Assembly: GCA_003229135.1 (NCBI GenBank)
Contig: QIHV01000021.1
Coordinates: 1 to 17,891 of the forward strand
DNA length: 17,891 bases
Direction: 5' to 3'
DNA from: Candidatus Kaiserbacteria bacterium
GTDB taxonomy: Bacteria; Patescibacteriota; Minisyncoccia; Phycocordibacterales; Phycocordibacteraceae
Made by a program: the position numbers and the translations under genes. The notes under the pieces are model-generated. The model searched no databases. It was not told the DNA's origin and saw only the letters and a list, made by a program, of their open reading frames with translations. Positions 1 to 7,051 of the stretch are shown here, piece by piece; positions within the stretch are counted from its first letter, which is position 1, and every line of letters starts with the position of its first letter.

Positions 1-2394
1 AATATTGTTGTTGCCAATAAAAAAGGATCTCTCGTTTATGTGCGCGATGTGGCACGGGTGTTTAACGGACTCGCTCCCGCAACTACATATTCTCGATTAT
101 CTCTTCAAGGAAAGCCCGCCCAAAATGCCATTACTTTTTCAGTATATAAACAATCAGGTGCATCTATCGGTGCGGTAACAAGTGCTGTACGGAACGAATT
201 AAATACACTCAAAAAAACAACACTTGCCGGGTACAGTGTGTACATTTCACCTTCCACAGATATGGGTGTGCAGGTAAACAAACAATTGGGAGAGTTGGCA
301 AAAACTGGTTTGGAAACTGTTGCTTTGGTTTTGTTGGTACTACTTATTACAATCGGGTGGCGAGAGGCCGTAGTCGCGGCACTATCTATTCCCCTTTCGT
401 TTCTTATCGCATTTATTGGGCTATATCTTACAGGAAATTCACTTAACTTTATCAGCTTGTTTGCGCTCATTTTGGCAGTTGGTATTTTGGTGGATTCTGG
501 AATTGTAGTTACCGAAGCCATTCACTCTCGTATGCGAGGCAATGGAGACGCGATCGGTGCGGCGCACAAGGCACTTTTTGATTACGCTTGGCCACTTATT
601 GCCGGCACAATGGCGACCGTTGCCGTTTTCTTACCTCTCTTTTTCATCTCCGGTATGATTGGAAAGTTTATAGCCGGTATTCCCTACACACTTATCTTTG
701 TACTTCTCGCTTCTATATTTGTAGCGCTCGGTATGGTACCGCTTATTGCCATTCTCTTTAGTAAAAAACACAAAAATAGACTTGAGGAGTTACAAGAGAA
801 GTACACTGACCGATTTACAGAATGGTACAAACGACTACTGCGAACCTTACTTGAACACCGCCATACACAAAAGATATTTTTGCTTACTCTAGGTGGTCTA
901 TTTTTATTTTCTGTATCACTTCCTTTTCTTGGGCTTATACAGACTGTATTTTTACCTCAAAGCAACCAGGATTTTATCTTTATCAGTATTTCAAAACAAC
1001 AAGGCACAACTCTTGCCGTAACAAACAAAGACATTCGCCAAGTAGAAGCCGTTTTATATAAAGACCGGGATATTTACTCATTCCAAACAACAGTGGGACA
1101 GAGTTCAGCACTTGCTGGTAAGGGAATTGATATGGCATCAAACGGGAGCAATATCGGTAACATTACCGTCAACTTGCCTCTTGGACATACAAAAACAAGT
1201 ACACAAATTGTGAATAATTTGCAAAAAAGACTGGCGATAATTACTGATGCAAATATTCAGGTTCTGCAAGTTACAGGTGGTCCGCCGAGTGGTGCACCTG
1301 TACAAATAGAATTCAAGGGCAATAACCTAGACGAGCTTATTACAGCAGCAAACAAAGGTAAGCAGTTACTGGCAACAATTCCAAATGTTACTAACCTGAC
1401 CAGTAGCACGCAAAATAATGGTACTGAGTTCAAACTTACTATCAACCGCACCAAAGCCGCGGCACTTGGTATTAACACTCTTGTTGTGGCGCAAACTCTG
1501 CGCAATGCGATAAACGGTACAAAAGCCATCAGTATCACAAAGCCAAACCAGACCATTGACGTTGTAGTAAAAATGAATATTAATTCCTCATATACCAATC
1601 CAAGTAATACGAACCAAACTACAATTGCAAGTATAAAAAACCTTACGGTTATGGGTTCACACGGACCGGTTTTGCTCGGTTCAATTCTCTCTGTCTCTCT
1701 CGGACAAAGTAACGCAAGCATCACACACAAAGATAAAATCCGTACGGAAACTGTTTCAGCATACCCCAACAGCCACACCACAACATCGGCAATTGTGAGT
1801 GCTTTCCAAAAACAGATTGGCTCTCTTTCACTTCCATCGGGAATTTCAGTATCTTACGGTGGTGATACAAAAAATATCAACCAGTCATTCTCTCAAATGT
1901 TTGTGGCGCTCATAGCCGGACTGATACTTATGTTTATGATTCTTATCGTGGCATTTAATTCATTCCGCTACACATTTTATCTCATTATGATTGTGCCCCT
2001 CTCACTTATTGGCGTGCTTGATGGATTAGCACTAACAGGTCAGCCAATTTCTTTCTCTGCACTTCTCGGTATCATTGCTCTGGGTGGTATTATCATTAAC
2101 CATGCCATTATTTTAATGGACTCTATGATCCGCCGCTTACACAATTCGCCGGGACGCCCACTTATTGATGTTGTTATAGACTCTGCTGCCACTCGTTTGC
2201 GTCCTATTACACTTACAACAATCACAACAGTTATCGGTATGATTCCTCTTTCACTTACTAACGCTATGTGGGGCCCGTTGGCTTTTAGTATTATGTTTGG
2301 GCTTTTGTTTGCCATTGTTTTGACACTTGTTTTTGTACCTGTCCTATTCTATCGTGCACCACACCACGCTCAGATTATTTCCACAGACACATAA
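1..2394 (+). CDS. RND-superfamily efflux transporter, C-terminal part (5' end outside window)
   Basis: The frame is open from base 1, so the gene starts upstream. The GTG at 40 is internal, because the codons before it already match the RND porter-domain motif ending in RDVARV. About 797 codons are present, against roughly 1,000-1,100 for a full RND pump. Visible in order: the end of the first porter domain; a block of membrane helices at about 300-770 with the TM4 motif GILVDSGIVV; a hydrophilic linker; a second periplasmic-type domain at about 960-1880; and a final helix block at about 1895-2370 containing the TM10 region IIINHAIIL. AcrB has Asp-Asp in TM4 and Lys in TM10 for proton relay. 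Here only the first Asp (codon 493-495) is kept, the second is Ser, and Asn (2098-2100) sits where Lys aligns. This resembles SwrC-like branches more than AcrB. Family assignment is firm. Substrate is unknown. An outer-membrane partner would be unexpected in a Patescibacterium. Confidence 0.93.
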   Translation, partial: NIVVANKKGSLVYVRDVARVFNGLAPATTYSRLSLQGKPAQNAITFSVYKQSGASIGAVTSAVRNELNTLKKTTLAGYSVYISPSTDMGVQVNKQLGELAKTGLETVALVLLVLLITIGWREAVVAALSIPLSFLIAFIGLYLTGNSLNFISLFALILAVGILVDSGIVVTEAIHSRMRGNGDAIGAAHKALFDYAWPLIAGTMATVAVFLPLFFISGMIGKFIAGIPYTLIFVLLASIFVALGMVPLIAILFSKKHKNRLEELQEKYTDRFTEWYKRLLRTLLEHRHTQKIFLLTLGGLFLFSVSLPFLGLIQTVFLPQSNQDFIFISISKQQGTTLAVTNKDIRQVEAVLYKDRDIYSFQTTVGQSSALAGKGIDMASNGSNIGNITVNLPLGHTKTSTQIVNNLQKRLAIITDANIQVLQVTGGPPSGAPVQIEFKGNNLDELITAANKGKQLLATIPNVTNLTSSTQNNGTEFKLTINRTKAAALGINTLVVAQTLRNAINGTKAISITKPNQTIDVVVKMNINSSYTNPSNTNQTTIASIKNLTVMGSHGPVLLGSILSVSLGQSNASITHKDKIRTETVSAYPNSHTTTSAIVSAFQKQIGSLSLPSGISVSYGGDTKNINQSFSQMFVALIAGLILMFMILIVAFNSFRYTFYLIMIVPLSLIGVLDGLALTGQPISFSALLGIIALGGIIINHAIILMDSMIRRLHNSPGRPLIDVVIDSAATRLRPITLTTITTVIGMIPLSLTNAMWGPLAFSIMFGLLFAIVLTLVFVPVLFYRAPHHAQIISTDT

Positions 2395-2413
2395 AATATA
2401 CACACACTCGAAG

Positions 2414-2442
2414 TTGACTTATACTAAATCTTATGATATAGT
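2414..2442 (+). promoter_or_regulatory. sigma70-type promoter for the small basic protein
   Basis: TTGACT at 2414-2419 and TATAGT at 2437-2442 are separated by exactly 17 nt. They lie in the gap after the RND gene. Predicted transcription start is near 2449, giving a leader of about 40 nt before the ATG at 2488. This is the only promoter in the window with a good -35 element. Confidence 0.7.
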
Positions 2443-2476
2443 AGCTTACAGAGTTCAGAAACATTTTCGCCAAAAT

Positions 2477-2480
2477 GGAG
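2477..2480 (+). promoter_or_regulatory. Shine-Dalgarno site deciding the start at 2488
   Basis: GGAG lies 7 nt before ATG 2488 and only 1 nt before the alternative GTG 2482. It therefore selects the ATG. It is the only clear Shine-Dalgarno sequence in front of any gene in the window. Confidence 0.65.
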
Positions 2481-2487
2481 CGTGTTT

Positions 2488-2817
2488 ATGGAAACAATAT
2501 GGTATCTCTATACATTGGATGGCTTTACTAACGAGGCACTTTCACGTGAGTTGGTACTTGCCGACATCGCAGAAGAGCCAAGTACAAGTGTTCTTTATAA
2601 CGGAAAAAAAATTTCAGTGTGGCGGGTACCATTCCGGTTTGCTGCACTTCTCGAAAGAAATCGCCATACTTTCCCGTTTTCTTTCATAGTCCTTGTACAG
2701 GAGGGTGGCGGTAAGGTACGTCGGTGGCATTTGCAAGGGCGCGGAAAAATTAGCCGCAGTAAACGAGCTACCAAGGCTCGACGTGAAATTAAACGTCTGA
2801 AGCAAAAAGAACATTAA
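2488..2817 (+). CDS. small hypothetical protein with a strongly basic C-terminus (109 aa)
   Basis: I do not recognise the family. The protein begins METIWYLYTLDGF. A mixed central region has two hydrophobic stretches (about residues 47-54 and 63-70), then a glycine-rich turn, and a tail from about residue 75 that is dominated by Lys and Arg (KARREIKRLKQKEH at the end). There is no signal peptide or membrane helix. The tail suggests contact with nucleic acid or ribosomes, but that is inference only. Support for a real gene is good: a 17-nt-spaced promoter, GGAG spaced 7 nt from the ATG, and a hairpin with a T-rich tail just downstream. It converges on comEC with only 4 bp between stop codons. 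The GTG at 2482 would add two residues but is too close to the GGAG. Confidence 0.72.
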   Translation: METIWYLYTLDGFTNEALSRELVLADIAEEPSTSVLYNGKKISVWRVPFRFAALLERNRHTFPFSFIVLVQEGGGKVRRWHLQGRGKISRSKRATKARREIKRLKQKEH

Positions 2818-2821
2818 AAGA

Positions 2822-4327
2822 TTATTTTAGGAATGTTGTGTAATCGACAGGCGCACGTGCGTCTGTCGATTTCTTATTTCTAATAAGAGCATATGCGAAA
2901 AACGCAAGGAGTGCATACGCACCTGTTACCCATACAAATGAAAATGATGGAACGGCAAATGCAGCCAGGGGAAGTGTTGACGCCGTGTGTACCACACGCG
3001 TAATGTAGCTTAACAGTACGTAAGCCGGAAGCCCCGCAATCGGCGCCAGTACTGGAGCAACCAGTCCGGTAAAACCAGCAAGTGCAGATGCCGCCATTGC
3101 TGCGGGAACTGCTGGTAGAACAAGCAGGTTTGCCGGAAGCGCCACAAGTGAAAAGAGTCCATTTACATAAAGCAAAAGCGGTAAAACAGCAATTTGTGCA
3201 GTAGTTGTTGCCGCAAAAGTCTCACGCAAAAATGTACTTTTTATGAAAGCAAGCCTTGGCTCCAATAATGGCATACCGAGAATAAGTCCAAGTGTTGCTA
3301 TAACCGATAAATCAAATCCAACACTATATGTAAGTAAAAGAGGATTCCACAGCAGCATTAAAAGTGCAGTAAGTACAAGAGCACGCGTTACGTCATATGT
3401 ACGACCTGTGGCTCGTGCAAGAAGTGCAAACATCGCCATAATGCCAGCTCGAATACTTGCCGCACCTGCGCCCGCCGCAAGAACGAATACACCAATAACC
3501 AAAGCGGCAAGTACGGCGGCACGCCTGCGGGAGAGAAATGCCAGTGCGGCAAGTACGCTCTCCGCCACTATCATTACGTTGTAGCCAGATAACACGACAA
3601 TATGAATAAGTCCGGAGCGGATAAAATCACGAAGTAGTGATGCTCCGAGTCCTTGTGTACCACCAGCGACAAGACCTCCGGCAAGTGAAGCTGCGGGTTC
3701 TGGTAGCGCCACTCCAAGTCCGTATAAAAATGATTGTTTTATGCCAATGAGCTGACCGTACCCGCGCGCCCACACGCCAGTTGGTGGTGCAACTTCTGTA
3801 AGCGATGCGTGCTGCATCAATGCAAAGACCCCTTTCGCAGCTAGGTAGCGGTCGTAACGAAAACTACGACCGTACTCCGTGGAAAATGGTTTTGGTTTTG
3901 TGAGCTTTCCATATATGCGCACACGCTCACCGTAGCGTACAGACTGTGCAAGTGAGGTAATCGCAAGTATGCGAGTGTGTTCGTTTTCTTTTGAGACTGC
4001 AATAATGATATGCTGATTTCTTTCACGAATACTTGGTGCGGCAACAACTGTTCCCGTAAGCGAAATTGCACTGTCTAGTTTTTGTGCAAATACATTTGGT
4101 AAACTCATCGGAATAATTGATACTCTCGCCATTCCGAGTACAGTGGCAACAAGTACCAGACTTGCAAGTACATACGACGGTCGGCGCACAAACAGCCACG
4201 CCACACCCATAACCAATGCGCCAAAAATTAGAAAACCCATTATGGGCAATTCGAGTACGTAGAGTGAGCGAAAGAAAATACCAAGTGCAAACCCACCGGC
4301 TACAAGAAAAAATGTATAGCCGCGCAT
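2822..4327 (-). CDS. comEC: ComEC/Rec2-type DNA uptake channel protein, without nuclease domain
   Basis: The 501-residue protein is a multi-pass membrane protein. The N-terminus has three hydrophobic segments (about residues 4-70), followed by a soluble OB-like part (about 85-180, DUF4131 region with GERVRIYGKL at 133-142). The Competence domain from about 205 carries SGLIHIVVLSGYNV at 238-251 and AASIRAGIMA at 289-298, both hallmark ComEC motifs. About eight more helices run to residue 480. The protein then ends in a short charged tail. The C-terminal metallo-beta-lactamase domain of Bacillus-type ComEC (about 770 aa total) is absent. ComEC moves single-stranded DNA across the cytoplasmic membrane, fed by type IV pilus-like fibres. 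The start ATG lies 3 nt after the RNase HI stop, so the two are almost certainly co-transcribed. No Shine-Dalgarno is visible, which suggests translational coupling. Confidence 0.93.
   Translation of the reverse strand: MRGYTFFLVAGGFALGIFFRSLYVLELPIMGFLIFGALVMGVAWLFVRRPSYVLASLVLVATVLGMARVSIIPMSLPNVFAQKLDSAISLTGTVVAAPSIRERNQHIIIAVSKENEHTRILAITSLAQSVRYGERVRIYGKLTKPKPFSTEYGRSFRYDRYLAAKGVFALMQHASLTEVAPPTGVWARGYGQLIGIKQSFLYGLGVALPEPAASLAGGLVAGGTQGLGASLLRDFIRSGLIHIVVLSGYNVMIVAESVLAALAFLSRRRAAVLAALVIGVFVLAAGAGAASIRAGIMAMFALLARATGRTYDVTRALVLTALLMLLWNPLLLTYSVGFDLSVIATLGLILGMPLLEPRLAFIKSTFLRETFAATTTAQIAVLPLLLYVNGLFSLVALPANLLVLPAVPAAMAASALAGFTGLVAPVLAPIAGLPAYVLLSYITRVVHTASTLPLAAFAVPSFSFVWVTGAYALLAFFAYALIRNKKSTDARAPVDYTTFLK
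2842..2880 (+). terminator. probable intrinsic terminator of the small basic protein gene, inside the comEC 3' end
   Basis: AATCGACAG at 2842-2850 pairs perfectly with CTGTCGATT at 2863-2871. Further pairing of GCAC with GTGC lies inside, across one G-T mismatch. A T-rich run (TTTCTTATTTC) follows to 2880. On the + strand this is a good hairpin-plus-U-tract. It overlaps the last codons of comEC on the other strand. The T-rich tail lies on the + side only. Confidence 0.55.
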
Positions 4328-4330
4328 GAG

Positions 4331-4750
4331 CTACGCACCGCGGTCCATCGCAGTGTTTGCCAGCAAGTCAGCATCTTTATTTTGTATACGTGGAATGTGT
4401 GAAAAGGAAACATCTCCAAATAAAGCTATTTGCTCTTTAAGCCGTGCATTTTGATGTTGTAAGGTTGGATGCTTTACACGATAGGTTCCCAAGAGCTGTT
4501 TAACTACGAGCTCACTATCTAATTTTACGGAAACCCGCGTGTGAATACGCTTATCTTCCGGCACAAGTTTTGCAAGTGCTTTGAATGCTAAAATCGCAGC
4601 TTCATATTCCGCAAAATTATTCGTATGATGCCCGAGAAATTTTGAAACTAACGCAACGGTGCTGTTACATTCATCGCGCACAACTGCACCAGCGCCGGAT
4701 GGTCCTGGGTTTCCACGCGCACCGCCATCAGCATAAATTGTGTAGTGCAT
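4331..4750 (-). CDS. rnhA: ribonuclease HI family protein
   Basis: 139 residues, the usual size for a single-domain RNase HI. It hydrolyses the RNA strand of RNA/DNA hybrids with two metal ions. The acidic catalytic residues are in place: Asp8 in TIYADGGARGNPG, Glu48 in NNFAEYEA, Asp78 in KLDSELVVK, and Asp128 in NKDADLLANTA, preceded by HIPR. There is no basic hybrid-binding domain. The ATG at 4750 is preferred over a TTG at 4771. The domain begins immediately with the first beta strand after this ATG, and a TATACT element ends 7 nt before it. It follows recJ by 60 bp and precedes comEC by 3 nt. It likely removes primers or R-loops, and could also act in nucleotide salvage. Confidence 0.93.
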   Translation of the reverse strand: MHYTIYADGGARGNPGPSGAGAVVRDECNSTVALVSKFLGHHTNNFAEYEAAILAFKALAKLVPEDKRIHTRVSVKLDSELVVKQLLGTYRVKHPTLQHQNARLKEQIALFGDVSFSHIPRIQNKDADLLANTAMDRGA

Positions 4751-4757
4751 AAATTGC

Positions 4758-4763
4758 AGTATA
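4758..4763 (-). promoter_or_regulatory. -10 element (TATACT) for leaderless RNase HI-comEC mRNA
   Basis: On the minus strand TATACT is followed by 7 nt and then ATG 4750. No Shine-Dalgarno is present. A transcript starting about 7 nt after the hexamer would begin at or next to the start codon. No good -35 is visible. Confidence 0.5.
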
Positions 4764-4810
4764 GCGTACAAAAATATTAAAATAAAAACTGACGTACGAT
4801 GTTGATTCTT

Positions 4811-6523
4811 TTACAGAAGACGTAAGATACGCAAACGCAACACGTTACGCTGCAAAAAAGTATCACGTTCCAAATGTGCTAGTAGTGTTGCTCGAGCCGG
4901 AGTGTTTAGACTTTTGGCATATTCACGCATATTATGTTTCGCAAAAAATGCGACAGCTTCAATAGTTCCACATTCATCAGTGAGGAAAAGTTTTAAATGT
5001 TCATTATTTTTACCAAACAATGAAACTTGGGTGATTTTAATATTTTGTAGTAGCCATGCTGGTTTTTTATTCCCTTCTCCAAACGGGGCGAGTTGTTCGA
5101 GATATTCAAGTAATGTGCTCGTTACATCTTTTAATAAAAGTTTTGCATCTGCACACAACGGTGTTTCACCTACGGTTGGAGAAGTTTTTGCAAGAGCTTG
5201 CACGAGTCGCTCCTCGAGAAAAAATATTGCGTCATCACGCACAACAAAACCTCCCGCGGCAGAATGTCCTCCACACTGCACGAATGTGTCGGGAGTTGCC
5301 TGCATAAGTGCAAAGGTATCAGTTACTCCTTCCGAGCGACACGAACCTTTTATGGCGTGCGCCGCATCACGTCCCCATAAAAAAACTGGACGACCGTACT
5401 CTTCAGTGATGCCGCTTGCCACCAAACCTAAAAGTGCTGGACTCCAATCGGGGTCACCCATAGCAATAACAGATGGCAGATCGTCGCGAGGAGCGCGTGC
5501 TTTTATCCGCGTGTGTACCGCACGTGTAATCGCCGCAGCTGCGCTGCGGCGGCGGCGATTTGCCGACTCTAATTTCTTTGCGAGCAGTGTTGCTTCATCG
5601 TGGTCTTCTGTTGCAAAAAGTCGAAAGGCGTCGATTGGATCACCCATACGCGAAGCTGCATTTATTCGCGGTGCAATCATAAACGCAACATCATCTTCTG
5701 AAAGAGTACGCTGGTTTATCCGTGCGGTACGGCACATTGTAGTTAATCCGATGCGGCGTGACTTGCGCAAAACAAGTAGTCCGTATTTTGCAAGAACGCG
5801 GTTTTCACCTACCAGTGGCACCATATCAGCAATAGTCGCGATACCCACCATATCAAGTAACCACTTTTCCCACCCAGAGGAAAACTTTTCACGACCAGAA
5901 AAATCTTGCGATAAAGTTGCAATCACTAATTTCCATGCGAGAGCTGCACCGCACAACTCACGAAATGGATACGTCTCACCGGCCTGCTTTGGGTCCACAA
6001 TAGCGAAAGCATCTGGAATAGACTCGCCCGGTTCGTGGTGGTCGGTTACGATTACATCAACACCAAGTTCTTTGGCTCGTGCAATGGAGAGCACATCGGT
6101 AATTCCCGAGTCAACAGTAATAACAAGTGTTACACCATCACTCGCAAGCTTTTCGATACCTGCAACATTTACACCGTACCCTTCCAAATGCCGATGTGGA
6201 ATGTAATTGATAAAATGCGCACCAACCTTTTTTAAGAAATCGTATAAGACCACTGCGCCCGGAATACCATCGGCATCATAATCACTCCACACAGCGATGT
6301 ACTCACCTTCTGTGATGGCACGAATAAGACGCTCCGACGCCTTTGGCATATCCTTCATCAACATTGGATTGTACGTGTGCAAGTCGTATGAGGGGTTCAG
6401 AAAAGTTTCCGCTTCTTTTGCACTCTTCACACCGCGCCGCACAAGGAGTGCGGCAATTAAATCATCATACGCGGAGAGCTCCTCGCGTAGAGTATCTTCG
6501 ATTGGTTTATGAAAAGGCACCAT
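4811..6523 (-). CDS. recJ: single-stranded-DNA-specific exonuclease RecJ
   Basis: 570 residues, close to the 577 of E. coli RecJ, a 5'-3' ssDNA exonuclease of recombination and repair. Visible in order: the DHH domain with SDYDADGI (metal ligands from about residue 81), ITVDSGIT (about 137) and VTDHHEPG (161-163 is DHH); the linking motif MVPLVGENR (about 234) and RINAASR (about 286); the DHHA1 domain with CGGHSAAGG (about 417); and a C-terminal OB-like domain ending at LRLL. All metal-binding motifs appear intact. An upstream GTG at 6583 would run into the divergent HIT gene. The ATG at 6523 matches the normal N-terminus and follows an extended -10. It heads the recJ, RNase HI, comEC run on the minus strand. 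Confidence 0.95.
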   Translation of the reverse strand: MVPFHKPIEDTLREELSAYDDLIAALLVRRGVKSAKEAETFLNPSYDLHTYNPMLMKDMPKASERLIRAITEGEYIAVWSDYDADGIPGAVVLYDFLKKVGAHFINYIPHRHLEGYGVNVAGIEKLASDGVTLVITVDSGITDVLSIARAKELGVDVIVTDHHEPGESIPDAFAIVDPKQAGETYPFRELCGAALAWKLVIATLSQDFSGREKFSSGWEKWLLDMVGIATIADMVPLVGENRVLAKYGLLVLRKSRRIGLTTMCRTARINQRTLSEDDVAFMIAPRINAASRMGDPIDAFRLFATEDHDEATLLAKKLESANRRRRSAAAAITRAVHTRIKARAPRDDLPSVIAMGDPDWSPALLGLVASGITEEYGRPVFLWGRDAAHAIKGSCRSEGVTDTFALMQATPDTFVQCGGHSAAGGFVVRDDAIFFLEERLVQALAKTSPTVGETPLCADAKLLLKDVTSTLLEYLEQLAPFGEGNKKPAWLLQNIKITQVSLFGKNNEHLKLFLTDECGTIEAVAFFAKHNMREYAKSLNTPARATLLAHLERDTFLQRNVLRLRILRLL

Positions 6524-6534
6524 AGATAATAACG

Positions 6535-6543
6535 ATTGTACCA
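6535..6543 (-). promoter_or_regulatory. extended -10 promoter of recJ (TGGTACAAT)
   Basis: On the minus strand TGG directly precedes TACAAT, forming an extended -10. It ends 11 nt before ATG 6523, leaving a leader of only about 5 nt. It overlaps the likely -35 region of the divergent HIT promoter. Confidence 0.5.
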
Positions 6544-6559
6544 GAATGCGCGCCTGCGG

Positions 6560-6565
6560 TATGCT
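6560..6565 (+). promoter_or_regulatory. -10 element (TATGCT) for leaderless HIT-gene mRNA
   Basis: TATGCT ends 7 nt before ATG 6573 and there is no Shine-Dalgarno. A weak -35 candidate, TTGTAC at 6536-6541, is 18 nt upstream and overlaps the recJ -10 on the other strand. The two divergent promoters therefore share the 49-bp gap. Confidence 0.45.
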
Positions 6566-6572
6566 AGTACTT

Positions 6573-6980
6573 ATGGAAGACACAATTTTTGCAAAAATTA
6601 TTCGCCGAGAAATTGCTGCGGATATTGTGTACGAAGATGACGATACGCTCGCCTTTCTATCCGAACGCTATAATAACCTAGGGCACACATTGGTCATTCC
6701 TAAAACATACTCACGTAATATTTTGAGCATCTCTGAAAAATCACTTGCCGTACTGATGCAAACCGTACGAAAACTTGCGCCGGTAGTTATGCGTGCTGTT
6801 GATGCCGACGGCATAAATATTATCATTAACAATGAGAGTGCTGCGGGACAACTTATTTTTCATACACACGTACATCTTATTCCTCGCTTTGTGGGTGACG
6901 GCTATAAGGGTTGGCCATCGAAACCATATAAAAATGGCGAGGCACAAACGATAGCAGAAAAAATTCGTGCCGCTATGTAA
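6573..6980 (+). CDS. HIT-family nucleotide-binding hydrolase (HINT-like)
   Basis: 135 residues, typical of the Hint branch of histidine-triad proteins, which hydrolyse nucleoside phosphoramidates or related adenylates. The signature HTHVHLIPR has His97, His99 and His101; the middle one is the expected nucleophile. The upstream fold motif GHTLVIPK lies at residues 37-44, and NNESAAGQ at 86-93 is the usual loop before the triad. The ATG at 6573 is preferred over ATG 6546, because MEDTIFAKII is the canonical HIT start and a -10 element lies in the stretch between them. It is transcribed away from recJ and toward pgk, and ends at a strong hairpin. The physiological substrate is not predictable. 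Confidence 0.93.
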   Translation: MEDTIFAKIIRREIAADIVYEDDDTLAFLSERYNNLGHTLVIPKTYSRNILSISEKSLAVLMQTVRKLAPVVMRAVDADGINIIINNESAAGQLIFHTHVHLIPRFVGDGYKGWPSKPYKNGEAQTIAEKIRAAM

Positions 6981-7030
6981 AAACTAAAAAGCCGCTTGCA
7001 GCGAACGCCGCACGCGGCTTTTTAGTTTTT
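6979..7030. terminator. bidirectional intrinsic terminator between the HIT gene and pgk
   Basis: A perfect 17-bp inverted repeat: AAAAACTAAAAAGCCGC at 6979-6995 and its exact complement at 7014-7030, with an 18-nt loop. The GCCGC/GCGGC core is flanked by A-runs on the left and T-runs on the right. Either strand therefore gives a GC-rich hairpin followed by a U-tract. The left arm begins inside the HIT stop codon, and the pgk stop is 22 bp from the right arm. This fits termination of both converging genes. Confidence 0.88.
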
Positions 7031-7051
7031 GTGTAAGAAGATGGAAAAAGT

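Noticed and set aside
4748..4771. TTG at 4771 as the RNase HI start
   Set aside because: The extra seven residues precede the first beta strand and would put the TATACT element inside the gene. ATG 4750 is the better start.
5526..5556. GC-rich inverted repeat (CGCCGCAG / CTGCGGCG) inside recJ
   Set aside because: It falls in a run of Arg and Ala codons (RRRRSAAAA) and is explained by coding. No T-run follows on either strand.
4902..6206. Long open frame on the + strand antisense to recJ (434 codons)
   Set aside because: It lies wholly opposite the conserved RecJ motifs, is Ser/Arg/Ala-rich in the way reverse-complement frames are, and has no promoter or ribosome site. It is a shadow frame.
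6521..6583. GTG at 6583 as the recJ start
   Set aside because: It would overlap the HIT start codon and both divergent -10 elements, and adds residues not typical of RecJ. ATG 6523 follows an extended -10 and gives the normal length.
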